A DNA stretch of 64,000 nt from Demequina aestuarii. GTDB taxonomy: Bacteria; Actinomycetota; Actinomycetes; Actinomycetales; Demequinaceae. Both the position numbers and the translations under genes were made by a program. Under the pieces are notes generated by a model. It did no database searches. It worked only from the letters and a program-made list of their open reading frames with translations, and was not told the origin of the DNA. The stretch covers positions 577,467 through 641,466 of the forward strand of contig NZ_BBRD01000001.1 of NCBI RefSeq assembly GCF_000975095.1. The letters run 5' to 3'. This document shows, piece after piece, positions 47,150 to 55,100 of this stretch (the stretch's first letter is position 1; each line of letters opens with the position of its first letter).

Positions 47150-47461
47150 ATGCCCTCCAAGCGTCGGTCGTTCAAGCGCCCGTACGGAGAGCCGCACCCC
47201 GAGCTTGACGTCGACAGGGTCGCGAACGCGACCGGCGGACGACGCGAGCCGGGCCCGGGCGGCGAGGAGTTCATCGTCGTGACTCCCCGTCCCACCGACA
47301 AGACCTACGTGTGTCCCGCCTGCCGTCGGGACATCCCGCCGCGGACGGCTCACGTGGTCGCGTGGGCGGCGGACGGGCTGTTCGGCCCCGACGAGGCCGC
47401 CGCGCAGCGACGGCACTGGCACACGCACTGCTGGAACACCTTTGGGAGGAACCGTGGCTGA
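47150..47461 (+). CDS. Conserved actinobacterial small zinc-finger-like protein
   Basis: 103 residues. A basic start (MPSKRRSFKRPYGEPHPELD) is followed by FIVVTPRPTDKTYVCPACRRDIPPRTAHVV (about residues 41-70) and RHWHTHCWNTFGRNRG near the end. The CxxC (about 54-57) with the downstream His/Cys (HWHTHC, about 89-94) looks like a zinc-binding site of the kind seen in small HNH-like or ribosome-associated proteins; no catalytic HNH core is evident. It is sometimes annotated vaguely as an ATP/GTP-binding protein but no P-loop is visible. It overlaps the next gene by 8 bp. Confidence 0.75.
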   Translation: MPSKRRSFKRPYGEPHPELDVDRVANATGGRREPGPGGEEFIVVTPRPTDKTYVCPACRRDIPPRTAHVVAWAADGLFGPDEAAAQRRHWHTHCWNTFGRNRG

Positions 47462-48209
47462 GACCGACGACGTCCAGGGCGACAGCGCCGATATTCGGGC
47501 GATGACCGTCCTGCCGGCGATCCGCGAGGACATCGTGCTGCGCACGGAGGACGGCCTCGAGCTGGTGGGCGAGCTCGCGCTGCCCGCCTCCGGCGAGGTG
47601 CGCGCCACGCTGATCACACTTCATCCGCTGCCCACGCACGGCGGGTTCATGGACTCCCATGTGCTGCGCAAGGCCGCATGGCGCCTGCCGCACCTGGCCG
47701 ACATCGCCGTGATCCGATTCAACACCCGTGGGACGTCGTCGCCGCGAGGCACGAGCGAGGGCGAATTCGACGAGGGCGATGGCGAGGTCGCGGACGTGCG
47801 CGCCGCCGTGGAGTTCGCCGTGGCGCGGGGGCTGCCGCACCGGTGGCTCGTCGGCTGGAGCTTCGGGACGGAGCTGGCGCTGATGCACGGTGCGGACCTG
47901 GATGTCGAGGGCGCGATCCTGCTGTCGCCGCCGCTGCGCCGAGCGGAGACCACTCACCTCGAGCACTGGGCCGCCTCTGGCAAGCCCGTCACTGCGCTCG
48001 TCCCCGAGCACGACGATTTTCTCCAGCCCGCCGAGGCGCGCGAACGGTTCGCGCCGCTGACACAGCTCGACCTGATCGCGGTTGACGACGCCAAGCACCT
48101 GTGGGTGGGGGAGACGTACGTGCGCATCGTGCTGGACGCGATCGTCGCTCGAGTCGCGCCGGACCGCGCGCCTCTTCCGACGCAGGTCCCGGGTCGCGTG
48201 GTGCAATAG
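47454..48209 (+). CDS. Alpha/beta hydrolase
   Basis: 251 residues. An alpha/beta-hydrolase fold: HPLPTHGGFMDSHVL region near the oxyanion loop (about residues 46-60), nucleophile elbow VGWSFGTE (Ser about residue 139), and a C-terminal Asp/His pair likely in EHDDFLQPAEA and DDAKHLWVGE. The arrangement resembles serine-esterase/dienelactone-hydrolase-like proteins. GTG 47454 is chosen for the GGGAGGA site; the gene overlaps its upstream neighbour by 8 bp. Substrate unknown. Confidence 0.85.
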   Translation: MAETDDVQGDSADIRAMTVLPAIREDIVLRTEDGLELVGELALPASGEVRATLITLHPLPTHGGFMDSHVLRKAAWRLPHLADIAVIRFNTRGTSSPRGTSEGEFDEGDGEVADVRAAVEFAVARGLPHRWLVGWSFGTELALMHGADLDVEGAILLSPPLRRAETTHLEHWAASGKPVTALVPEHDDFLQPAEARERFAPLTQLDLIAVDDAKHLWVGETYVRIVLDAIVARVAPDRAPLPTQVPGRVVQ

Positions 48210-48242
48210 GGGAGACCGCCCGCCCTTCACGAGGGAGCCTCC

Positions 48243-48998
48243 ATGAGCCTGATCCCCGACGCCGCCCCCGTCGTTCTTCTCAATGCGTTCCCGCTGGACC
48301 GCCAGCAGTGGGAGCCGCTGATCTCCGTCCTCGGAGACCGCGTGCGCGGCGACCTCATCACCTTCGACATGCCTGGGATCGGCGAGATGCCGCTCACGGA
48401 CGAGGAGCCGGGACTCGACCTCATCGCCGACGCCGCGGTGCTGGCCATGCGAGAGGCCACTGGAGCGGACGCGGCCGTGTGGATCGGCTGTTCCATGGGC
48501 GGCTACGTGGCTCTCGCGGTCGCGCAGCGGTGGCCCGATGCCGTCGCGGGGATCGGCCTGGTCTGCACCAAGGCGACGGCGGACGACGACGAGGCACGCG
48601 CCAAGCGCGAACAGGTCGCCGTGGCAGTGGAGAACGCGGACGGCCACCCTGACCCGCACGGCGCGGCCGAGGGCATGGTCGGCACGGATGGCGCGGGTCG
48701 CGACGAGCTCGTGGAGTGGGTCGCGGACAACATCGCGAAGCAGCGCGGCGACGGGATCGCCTGGGGCCAGCGCGCGATGGCCGCGCGGCCCGACCGCACC
48801 GAGGTGCTGCGTGCGGTCGACGCACCCGTCGTCACCGTGATCGGCGGCGCCGACGGAATCGTGGACCGCGCCGATGCGGAGGCGATGGCTGCGGCGGCCG
48901 GAGTCGAGCCCGTCGTTCTCGATGGGGTGGGCCACCTCGCGGCGCTCGAGGCGCCCGCTGCGACGGCCGATGCGCTCGAGCCCCTGCTGCGGGCCTGA
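48243..48998 (+). CDS. Alpha/beta hydrolase
   Basis: 251 residues. LLNAFPLDRQQWEPL (oxyanion region, about 13-27), nucleophile elbow IGCSMGGYVALA (Ser about residue 83), GGADGIVD (Asp about 203), and GVGHLAALEAPAATA (His about 225). This is the classical small alpha/beta-hydrolase layout, similar to haloperoxidase- or 3-oxoadipate-lactonase-like enzymes; the substrate is unknown. It is separated from the preceding hydrolase by 33 bp and probably co-transcribed. Confidence 0.88.
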   Translation: MSLIPDAAPVVLLNAFPLDRQQWEPLISVLGDRVRGDLITFDMPGIGEMPLTDEEPGLDLIADAAVLAMREATGADAAVWIGCSMGGYVALAVAQRWPDAVAGIGLVCTKATADDDEARAKREQVAVAVENADGHPDPHGAAEGMVGTDGAGRDELVEWVADNIAKQRGDGIAWGQRAMAARPDRTEVLRAVDAPVVTVIGGADGIVDRADAEAMAAAAGVEPVVLDGVGHLAALEAPAATADALEPLLRA

Positions 48999-49052
48999 CG
49001 ACAGTCTGGGCCGGCACGCGACTCGCGGGCAGTCGGTGGAGTCCGGTGAGGC

Positions 49053-49469
49053 TCAGGTCGCCCAGTCGTTCCCGCCGGCAAGCCGCTTCGCGAGCGCCTC
49101 GGTGAGCGGCATGGACTCGCCATCTCGCGCCCCTTTGCCGAGTTCGAGCGGCGGCTCGCCCGGCTCGAGCGTCACTCCTCGCACCAGGCCGCGGAGGCTG
49201 CGCGGAGCCGACATCACGTAGAACTCTCCATCGGTGCCGACGGCGACGCTCCTGTCCCGCTTGAGGTACCAGCCCTCGAGAGTCGTGCGCAGGCGGGACC
49301 TGCCGTCGTAGGTGCGAGCCGTGAGCCGCTCCGGCGTCAGCCCGGCGGCCGTCGCGTCCGCGGCGAACTGGCGCACCAGCTCAGCGGCACGGCGAGTCTC
49401 GCCCTGCCGCTGCCGCTCGAGCGCCTGCGCACGCCTGAGGTGCGGCGAGACAGGGGAGTCGTCGGTCAC
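49053..49469 (-). CDS. Hypothetical protein downstream of DivIVA-like gene
   Basis: 138 residues from GTG 49469. I do not recognise it. The N-terminal half is a charged helix (SPHLRRAQALERQRQGETRRAAELVRQFA, about residues 6-34); the C-terminal half has beta-rich segments LRTTLEGWYLKRDRSVAVGTDGEFYVMSA (about 62-90) and RGVTLEPGEPPLELGKG. It lies 19 bp after the long coiled-coil gene in the same direction, so it is probably expressed with it. There is no strong ribosome-binding site. Confidence 0.6.
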   Translation of the reverse strand: MTDDSPVSPHLRRAQALERQRQGETRRAAELVRQFAADATAAGLTPERLTARTYDGRSRLRTTLEGWYLKRDRSVAVGTDGEFYVMSAPRSLRGLVRGVTLEPGEPPLELGKGARDGESMPLTEALAKRLAGGNDWAT

Positions 49470-49488
49470 GGTCGGCGCGCAGCCGTGG

Positions 49489-52101
49489 TCACCCGCGGTC
49501 CGCCGCCGGGGCGGTGTCCGCATCGGCGGTCTCGGCGGTCTCGTCTGCTGACGTGGCGGACGGGGCCGACTCGGCCGATGCCGCGGACTCGCTCGCCGTC
49601 CCGGCGCCCGCGGCCTTCTTGAGGCTCGCGACGGGATCCGCTCCGAGCAGGCCCCGCAGATCGTCGAGGTACCCGGTGATCGACTCACGCTGGCGGTTGA
49701 GCTCGTCCACCTCGTGCGAGGCGGCGTTGCGCTCACGCTCAGCATCGGAGACGGCTTCGGAGATGATCGACTCCGCGTGCTCGCGCGCCCCCGAGACGAT
49801 CTCGTCGGCGTTGTTGCGGGCGTTGGTGAGCAGAGTCTGCGAGTGGACCTCGGCCTCCCGGCGCACCGTCTCCGCACGCTCCAGAGAGGCGCTGAGACGC
49901 TCCTCGGCCTCGTCTGCGCGCCTGCGTGCGTCGGCAACCATCTCCGCGCCCTCGGCCTGCGCCTCGGCGAGCCGCCGACTGAGGTCCTGCTCGGCCTTCT
50001 CGCGACGCTGTGCGATCTCGACCTGCAGGTCCTCGCGGGTGCGGCGGGCCTCTTCGCGGGCGGCCTCGGCATCGGCGTGCGCGGCGGCGCGCTCCTCCTC
50101 GCCGTCCTTGCGGGCGACGGTGAGGATCTGCTTGGCCTCGGCTTCGCCATCGGCGACGCGCTGCTCCGCCTGCGCCTCGCCGGCCGCGATCGTCTTGGCG
50201 GCGTCTCGGTCGGCGGCGTCGCGCGTCTGCTGCGCGTAGGCGTCCGCCTCCCGGCGGGTGGTCTCGGCGTAGACGTCCGTCTCGTTGCGCAGGTGGGCGT
50301 CGTAGTTCTCGGCCTCTCGACGCACACGCGCGGCGTGATCGTCTGCCTCGCCACGCGTCGTCTGCGCATACTCATCGGCCGCATGACGCGTGGTGACGTC
50401 GTACCCGTCGGCGTCCTTGCGGACTCCTCGTGCATAGGTCTCGCCCGCCTCGCGGGTGGAGAGCGCGTAGGCATCGGCGCCCTGGCGAGTGTCGGCGTCG
50501 TACTGGTCCGCGGCTGCGCGGGTGTCGGCGTCGTACTGGTCCGCGGCTGCGCGGGTCGACTGGTCGTACTCGTCTGCGTCCGCGCGGGTCGACTGGTCGT
50601 ACTCGTCTGCGTCCGCGCGCCTCGCCGCGGCGTCCGTGTCAGCCGAGGCGATGGTGTCGTCGCGGTACTGGTCGGCGTCCGCGCGGGTCGTCTGGTCGTA
50701 CTCGTCCGCCGCCGCGCGGGTGGTTGCCGCATCGTCATCGGCGGACGTGCGCGTGTCGGTGGCGTACTGATCCGCCGCGGCGCGAGTGTCGTCGCGGTAC
50801 TGGTCGGCGTCTGCGCGGGTCGTCTGGTCGTACTGGTCTGCCGCCGAACGGATGCCGGCTGCATCATCGTCCGCCGTGGCGCGCGTGCTCTCGGAGTAGC
50901 GGTCCGCAGCGGAGCGGGTCTCGGCGTCGTAGTCGTCCGCGTCGGAGCGCAGGGCGGCGATCTCAACATCGGCCTGGGTGCGGATCTCGAGCGCGGCACG
51001 ATCAGCATCGCCCACGGTCGTGTCGCGATACGAGTCCGCTTCGGCGCGAGTGTCCGCGTCGTAGCGGTCCGCCTCCCGGCGGCTCGCGGTCGCGTAGTCC
51101 TCGGCATCGCCACGAGTCAGGTCGTCGTACTCGTCGGTCTCGGCACGCAGGGCGTCGGCCTCGCGCTGGGCCTGCTGACGCAGCTCACGAGCCGCGATCT
51201 CGGCATCCGCGCGGACTGCCTCGGCGTCGCGGTTGGCCTGAGTCAGGAACGTCTGCGCCTCGTTGCGCATGCTCGCTGCCTGAGAATCGGCGGTGGTGCG
51301 CACGTCGGAGGCCTCAGCCTCCGCAGCCGCAAGAGCATCCGCGGCCTCCGCCGCGATCGCCTTGGCCTCGTCTCGTGCTGTCGCGAGGGCCGCATCGGCT
51401 TCACCGTGCAGGCGCTCCGCGTCCTCCTGAGCGCCCTGAACGAGCGCGTCGGCCTCGCCGCGCGCGTTGTCGACCAACTCCGTGGCCTCGCGCTGGGACG
51501 TGACTCGCAGCTCCGTGGCCTCGCGTTCGGCGGTCGCGCGCAGGGTGTGGGCCTCGCGGTCCGCGGTCGCGCGACGCTCGGCGGCTTCCGCTTCCATGGC
51601 CGACGACAGCCGCTCGGCCTCCCGCCTGGCCTTCTCCACGATCTCCGCGGCCTGGCGTGATGCGGCGTCTCGGACGTTGGTGGAGTCGGACTCGGCAGCG
51701 GTGCGGATCTCCTCCGCTTCGCGGCGGCTCTGCGCGAGGATCTCAGCGACCTCGTTATCGGCGCGTGCGCGCAGCTGCTGAGCCGCGACGTTGGCACGCG
51801 CCACGGTGTCCTGCGCGTGCGTGTTCGCGCGCTGCACCACATCCGAGGACTGTTCCTCTGCGGAGCGCAGCAACTGCTCGACGCGCGCGCCCAACCCCTT
51901 GTAGGTGGGCTGCTCGGACTCTCGGAGACTGCGCTGCGCGTCATCGAACTGGGCGCGAATCTGAGCCGCGTCGTGCTGCGCCTGTTGCGCAGTGGACTGG
52001 GCTTCTCTGACCGAGTCCTCCAGTCGCGCGATGTGCGCAGCGACGGCCTCGCGGTCGTACCCGCGCATCGCTACTGGAAAGGGCAGGGTCTCATCAGGCA
52101 T
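49489..52101 (-). CDS. DivIVA/Wag31-like coiled-coil protein with a 27 x 11-residue array
   Basis: 870 residues. The N-terminus (about residues 5-35, LPFPVAMRGYDREAVAAHIA) has the DivIVA pattern F--V-RGYD---V. A very long Ala/Glu/Arg coiled coil follows. Residues about 341-637 are 27 consecutive repeats of exactly 11 residues with consensus R-A-ADxYDxxT (for example RADADQYRDDT); an 11-residue period fits a right-handed (hendecad) coiled coil. Flanking parts (about 150-340, 640-800) show looser hendecads. The C-terminus is Ser/Ala/Thr-rich and disordered. A polar-growth or cytoskeletal scaffold comparable in idea to Scy/FilP is inferred. ATG 52101 follows GAGGAGA. The promoter is at 52150-52178. 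Confidence 0.82.
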   Translation of the reverse strand: MPDETLPFPVAMRGYDREAVAAHIARLEDSVREAQSTAQQAQHDAAQIRAQFDDAQRSLRESEQPTYKGLGARVEQLLRSAEEQSSDVVQRANTHAQDTVARANVAAQQLRARADNEVAEILAQSRREAEEIRTAAESDSTNVRDAASRQAAEIVEKARREAERLSSAMEAEAAERRATADREAHTLRATAEREATELRVTSQREATELVDNARGEADALVQGAQEDAERLHGEADAALATARDEAKAIAAEAADALAAAEAEASDVRTTADSQAASMRNEAQTFLTQANRDAEAVRADAEIAARELRQQAQREADALRAETDEYDDLTRGDAEDYATASRREADRYDADTRAEADSYRDTTVGDADRAALEIRTQADVEIAALRSDADDYDAETRSAADRYSESTRATADDDAAGIRSAADQYDQTTRADADQYRDDTRAAADQYATDTRTSADDDAATTRAAADEYDQTTRADADQYRDDTIASADTDAAARRADADEYDQSTRADADEYDQSTRAAADQYDADTRAAADQYDADTRQGADAYALSTREAGETYARGVRKDADGYDVTTRHAADEYAQTTRGEADDHAARVRREAENYDAHLRNETDVYAETTRREADAYAQQTRDAADRDAAKTIAAGEAQAEQRVADGEAEAKQILTVARKDGEEERAAAHADAEAAREEARRTREDLQVEIAQRREKAEQDLSRRLAEAQAEGAEMVADARRRADEAEERLSASLERAETVRREAEVHSQTLLTNARNNADEIVSGAREHAESIISEAVSDAERERNAASHEVDELNRQRESITGYLDDLRGLLGADPVASLKKAAGAGTASESAASAESAPSATSADETAETADADTAPAADRG
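50191..51081 (-). repeat. 33-bp tandem coding repeats (27 units)
   Basis: 891 bp = 27 x 33 bp encode the 11-residue units. Units 15 and 16 (50554-50619) are identical and units 17 and 18 (50488-50553) differ at one base, showing recent unit duplication. A higher-order period of four units (8-11 versus 12-15) is visible. Confidence 0.85.
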
Positions 52102-52149
52102 GCTGGTCTCCTCTCGCGCGGTCGGAACTGGCCGCGCGGTCCGCTCCCC

Positions 52150-52178
52150 AGGGTAATGCGCGGCCTGAGGTGAGACAA
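52150..52178 (-). promoter_or_regulatory. Promoter of the DivIVA-like gene
   Basis: TTGTCT (52178-52173), 17-nt spacer, TACCCT (52155-52150) on the minus strand, leaving a leader of about 45 nt before the ATG. Confidence 0.5.
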
Positions 52179-52211
52179 AGCGGCGTCGTGCGACGTTACC
52201 CCGTTGTCTCC

Positions 52212-52217
52212 TAGAGT
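52212..52217 (+). promoter_or_regulatory. -10 box TAGAGT of the gene at 52242
   Basis: TAGAGT lies 24 nt before GTG 52242, with a TGGAGG ribosome-binding site in between, so this transcript has a short leader. Confidence 0.45.
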
Positions 52218-52241
52218 GGACGCGTACATCTGGAGGTTTGT

Positions 52242-53153
52242 GTGAGTTTGAGGACAACCGCGCTCGTGGCGGGCGTGATCGGCGTGCTGCTCCTGGCGGC
52301 GGGCCTGATCGCCGAGTCGCAGCGACCCCCGCGGGACGTCACCGCATCAGCGAGCGTCGACACCGCGGTGGTGGTCTACGAGGCGGAGATGATCGCTTTC
52401 GCAGGCGACTCCCGCATCGGCGTCTCTGGCGACGGCGTGATCGTCGCCGTGACGGCGCGCCCGGTCGACGCCGAAGCCTGGCTCGCTGAGCACAGCGCGG
52501 CGCGGGTGTCCGGTCTGCCGTCCTGGGAGTCGTTGTCCACCGAGGCGCTGGATCCCGTCGCGCCTTCGACGTCCCCGTCCCCGTCGCCGTCGACATCGGC
52601 GTCCGCCTCTCCGGAGCCGGAGGAGGAGCCCAGCCCGAGTGCGTCCCCGTCAGCGGGTGCGGAGGAGGCGGCAGCGGCCGACGCGGTCGACATCCTGGCC
52701 GCCACCTCGCAGGACCACTGGCGCGCCGACTGGCGCGGCGAGGGTCGGCTGTCGATCAAGGCATCCGATGTGCCGCCCGGAGAGACGCTGGTGATCGTCA
52801 GCGAGGATGGGTCGCCCCTCACGGACACTGACCTCGCTCTGACGCGCGACGTCGACGACGGCTGGATCACTCCGCTCATCTGGTGGGGCGCGTTCCTGAC
52901 CGCGGTCGGAGTGGTCGCCCTCGTGCTGCGGTTCATCGACCTGCGCCCGGCCCAGGCCAGGGGCGAGGAGTGGATGGCCAAGCGCCAGCGCGCCGGCGAT
53001 GACGAGGCCGACCGGAGCCCTGGAACGCGCCGCTCGCGCCGCGCCAAGGGAGAGCATCTGCCCGATGCGAGCCTCGAGGACGAGCCGCCGTCACCGACTG
53101 CACCATCACCGACTGCACCAGCGGACGATCACCCGGGAGAGGAGCGGCCATGA
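52242..53153 (+). CDS. Hypothetical two-helix membrane protein with Ser/Pro linker
   Basis: 303 residues. N-terminal membrane helix (about residues 5-24), an extracytoplasmic region with a Ser/Pro/Glu low-complexity linker (about 108-150), a small domain (WRADWRGEGRLSIKA), then a second membrane helix (about 208-230, WWGAFLTAVGVVALVLRFI) and a basic-acidic cytoplasmic tail (about 231-303). No known domain. GTG start with TGGAGG site. The stop overlaps the start of the lipoprotein gene by 4 bp, so they are coupled. Confidence 0.7.
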   Translation: MSLRTTALVAGVIGVLLLAAGLIAESQRPPRDVTASASVDTAVVVYEAEMIAFAGDSRIGVSGDGVIVAVTARPVDAEAWLAEHSAARVSGLPSWESLSTEALDPVAPSTSPSPSPSTSASASPEPEEEPSPSASPSAGAEEAAAADAVDILAATSQDHWRADWRGEGRLSIKASDVPPGETLVIVSEDGSPLTDTDLALTRDVDDGWITPLIWWGAFLTAVGVVALVLRFIDLRPAQARGEEWMAKRQRAGDDEADRSPGTRRSRRAKGEHLPDASLEDEPPSPTAPSPTAPADDHPGEERP

Positions 53154-54133
53154 GACGCCTCATGACCACCGGCGCCGTCGCCGTCGCAGGAGCCGCCGTG
53201 CTCACCGGATGCGTGGCCGAGGTGCCCGCGCCCGTCACGTCCGCGCCGCCCATGACGGAAGCCGCGGCGCTGCTCGAGCCTCAGAGCACCCAGATCATCG
53301 ACGAGACCCTTGCGGAGCTCGCCGCCGCCGATCGCGCGGGCGATGCTGATCTGCTCTCCGCGCGGGTGGGCGGCGATGCGAAGACCCTGCGCGAGATCGA
53401 ATACACGCTCGCGGAGGCGGAGGACGGCGCCGAGCCCGTCGCCATCCCGTCGACGATGCAGGCCGTCTACGTGTCCGGCGCCGACATCTGGCCGCGCACG
53501 CTCGTGTCAGTCACGGAGCAGGCATCAGAGGACGTCACCCCAGTGGTGCTGCTCTGGGTGCAGGACTCCATCGACGCCGAGTACCAGCTGCGCGGCTGGG
53601 CGCACATGATCCCGGGTGCCACCCTGCCCGCGATGCCAGGGACGTCGTCCGGCGCGGCGCAGCTCGAGATGACGACCGACACGCTCGACCCGACCCCGGA
53701 GGCCGTGCTGACGGACTACGCGGAACTGCTCCGCCAGGGCGAAGGGTCGGATCTGGCCGCCTCCTTCGGCGCCGACTCGTATCGCGAACGCCTGTTTGCG
53801 GCGCGCGAGACCCTGACGGAGGCCGCAGAGGACTCGGACGGCGAGTACCGGGACGCGGTCTCGGCCGACCTCGTGGGGTCCTACGTCATGGGCACGGCCG
53901 ACGGCGGCGCCCTGGTCTTCACTCCGCTCACGATCACGTCGTCTTTCACCGTCGAAGATGCGACCGTGTCGATTCCCGACGAGGACGAGCCGCTGTTGGA
54001 AGGCGAACTCGACGACACCGTGACGCACGAATACCTCGACATGATCGTCATGTACCTTCCCGGCCCGGACGTGGACGCGCTGCCCGCAGTCGTCGCGGCC
54101 GAGCACACGCTGATCAACGTCTCCGATAGTTAG
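53150..54133 (+). CDS. Putative lipoprotein, unknown function
   Basis: 327 residues. Lipoprotein signal with lipobox VLTGC (Cys about residue 22). The mature protein is acidic, has an NTF2-like or two-domain alpha/beta look with repeated aromatic strands (MQAVYVSGADIWPRTLVSV, VVLLWVQDS, YQLRGWAHMIPGATLPAM), and no catalytic motif that I recognise. It is coupled to the membrane protein upstream and followed 6 bp later by the thioredoxin-TPR gene, suggesting the three work together at the envelope (inference). Confidence 0.72.
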   Translation: MRRLMTTGAVAVAGAAVLTGCVAEVPAPVTSAPPMTEAAALLEPQSTQIIDETLAELAAADRAGDADLLSARVGGDAKTLREIEYTLAEAEDGAEPVAIPSTMQAVYVSGADIWPRTLVSVTEQASEDVTPVVLLWVQDSIDAEYQLRGWAHMIPGATLPAMPGTSSGAAQLEMTTDTLDPTPEAVLTDYAELLRQGEGSDLAASFGADSYRERLFAARETLTEAAEDSDGEYRDAVSADLVGSYVMGTADGGALVFTPLTITSSFTVEDATVSIPDEDEPLLEGELDDTVTHEYLDMIVMYLPGPDVDALPAVVAAEHTLINVSDS

Positions 54134-54139
54134 GCGAGC

Positions 54140-55075
54140 ATGACTGCTGACAACCCTGAGGTGCCGCTGCGCGGTTCCGTCGACCTGTCCCAACTGGTGA
54201 AGAAGGATGAGCCGCCCGCTCCGGCCGAACCCGTCGCTGGGTCCGCTCAGGGGACTGCGCCGGCGCCCATCGAGGTGACGGAGCAGAGCCTCCAGGAGCT
54301 GGCGCAGCTCTCGGCTCAGGTGCCGGTGGTGATCGTGTTCCTGTCGAGCGCCTCACCGGCGTCGAAGGAGCTCGTCGAGCGGATGCGCACCCTGCTGGTG
54401 CGCTACAACGGAGCGCTGGTGCTGGCGTCGTGCGATATCGACACGCAGATGTCCGTCGCCGGAGCCTTCCAGGTGCAGGCTGTCCCCACGGTGATGGGGC
54501 TGATCGCCGCACGTCCCGCGCCGCTGTTCCAGGGCAATGCCGAGGACGAGCAGATCATCAGCGTGCTCGACCAGGTGCTCGAGATTGCGCGCCAGAATGG
54601 GGTGACCGGCAGCGCAGGGGGAGCCCCCGAGCAGCCGCAGGGCCCGCCCGAGCCGCCGCCCCTCCCGCCGCTTCACCAGGAGGCGTACGACGCGATCGAG
54701 CGCGAGGACTACGTCGCGGCGATCGATGCCTACGACCGCGCTCTGCGCGAGAACCCCAAGGACGCCGATGCGCGGGCGGGCCGAGCGCAGGTCGCGCTGA
54801 TGGAGCGCAGCAGGCTCGCGGACGTCGACGCCGTGCGCAGTGCTGCGGCGGATGCTCCCCACGACGCGGAGGCGCAGATGGCCGTCGCGGACCTGGACGT
54901 GATGGGCGGACAGGTCGAGGACGCGTTCGCGCGCCTCATCGATGTGGTGCGCACCAGCGCGGGTCCGGAGCGCGAGCAGGTGAGGGTGCGGCTCGTCGAA
55001 CTGTTCGACGTGGTCGGCACCGACGACGCGCGGGTGGTCAAGGCACGTCAGGCGCTCGCGGCGGCACTCTTCTAG
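54140..55075 (+). CDS. Thioredoxin-fold/TPR protein (CnoX/YbbN-like)
   Basis: 311 residues. Thioredoxin-like domain (about residues 45-150): VPVVIVFLSSASPASKELVERM, where the usual CxxC is replaced by SASPAS so no redox activity is expected, and VQAVPTVMGLIAARP with the cis-Pro. The C-terminal half (about 175-311) has tetratricopeptide-like helices (AYDAIEREDYVAAIDAYDRALRENPKDADARAG). This is the layout of CnoX/YbbN, a chaperone/holdase-type protein. A Pro-rich linker joins the halves. Convergent with glgB after 25 bp. Confidence 0.9.
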   Translation: MTADNPEVPLRGSVDLSQLVKKDEPPAPAEPVAGSAQGTAPAPIEVTEQSLQELAQLSAQVPVVIVFLSSASPASKELVERMRTLLVRYNGALVLASCDIDTQMSVAGAFQVQAVPTVMGLIAARPAPLFQGNAEDEQIISVLDQVLEIARQNGVTGSAGGAPEQPQGPPEPPPLPPLHQEAYDAIEREDYVAAIDAYDRALRENPKDADARAGRAQVALMERSRLADVDAVRSAAADAPHDAEAQMAVADLDVMGGQVEDAFARLIDVVRTSAGPEREQVRVRLVELFDVVGTDDARVVKARQALAAALF

Positions 55076-55100
55076 CCGCCCTGAGCGTGGGCTCGTGCTG

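Noticed and set aside
50191-51081. Regular direct repeats suggesting a CRISPR array
   Set aside because: Units are contiguous 33-bp coding repeats without spacers and stay in the reading frame of the coiled-coil protein.
49714-51660. Long open frames on both other frames/strands across the coiled-coil array, apparently 650-690 residues
   Set aside because: They are produced by the strictly in-phase 33-bp repeats and high GC; the products are Val/Gly- or Arg/Thr-rich with no fold, whereas the minus-strand frame gives a coherent DivIVA-like coiled coil with promoter and ribosome-binding site.
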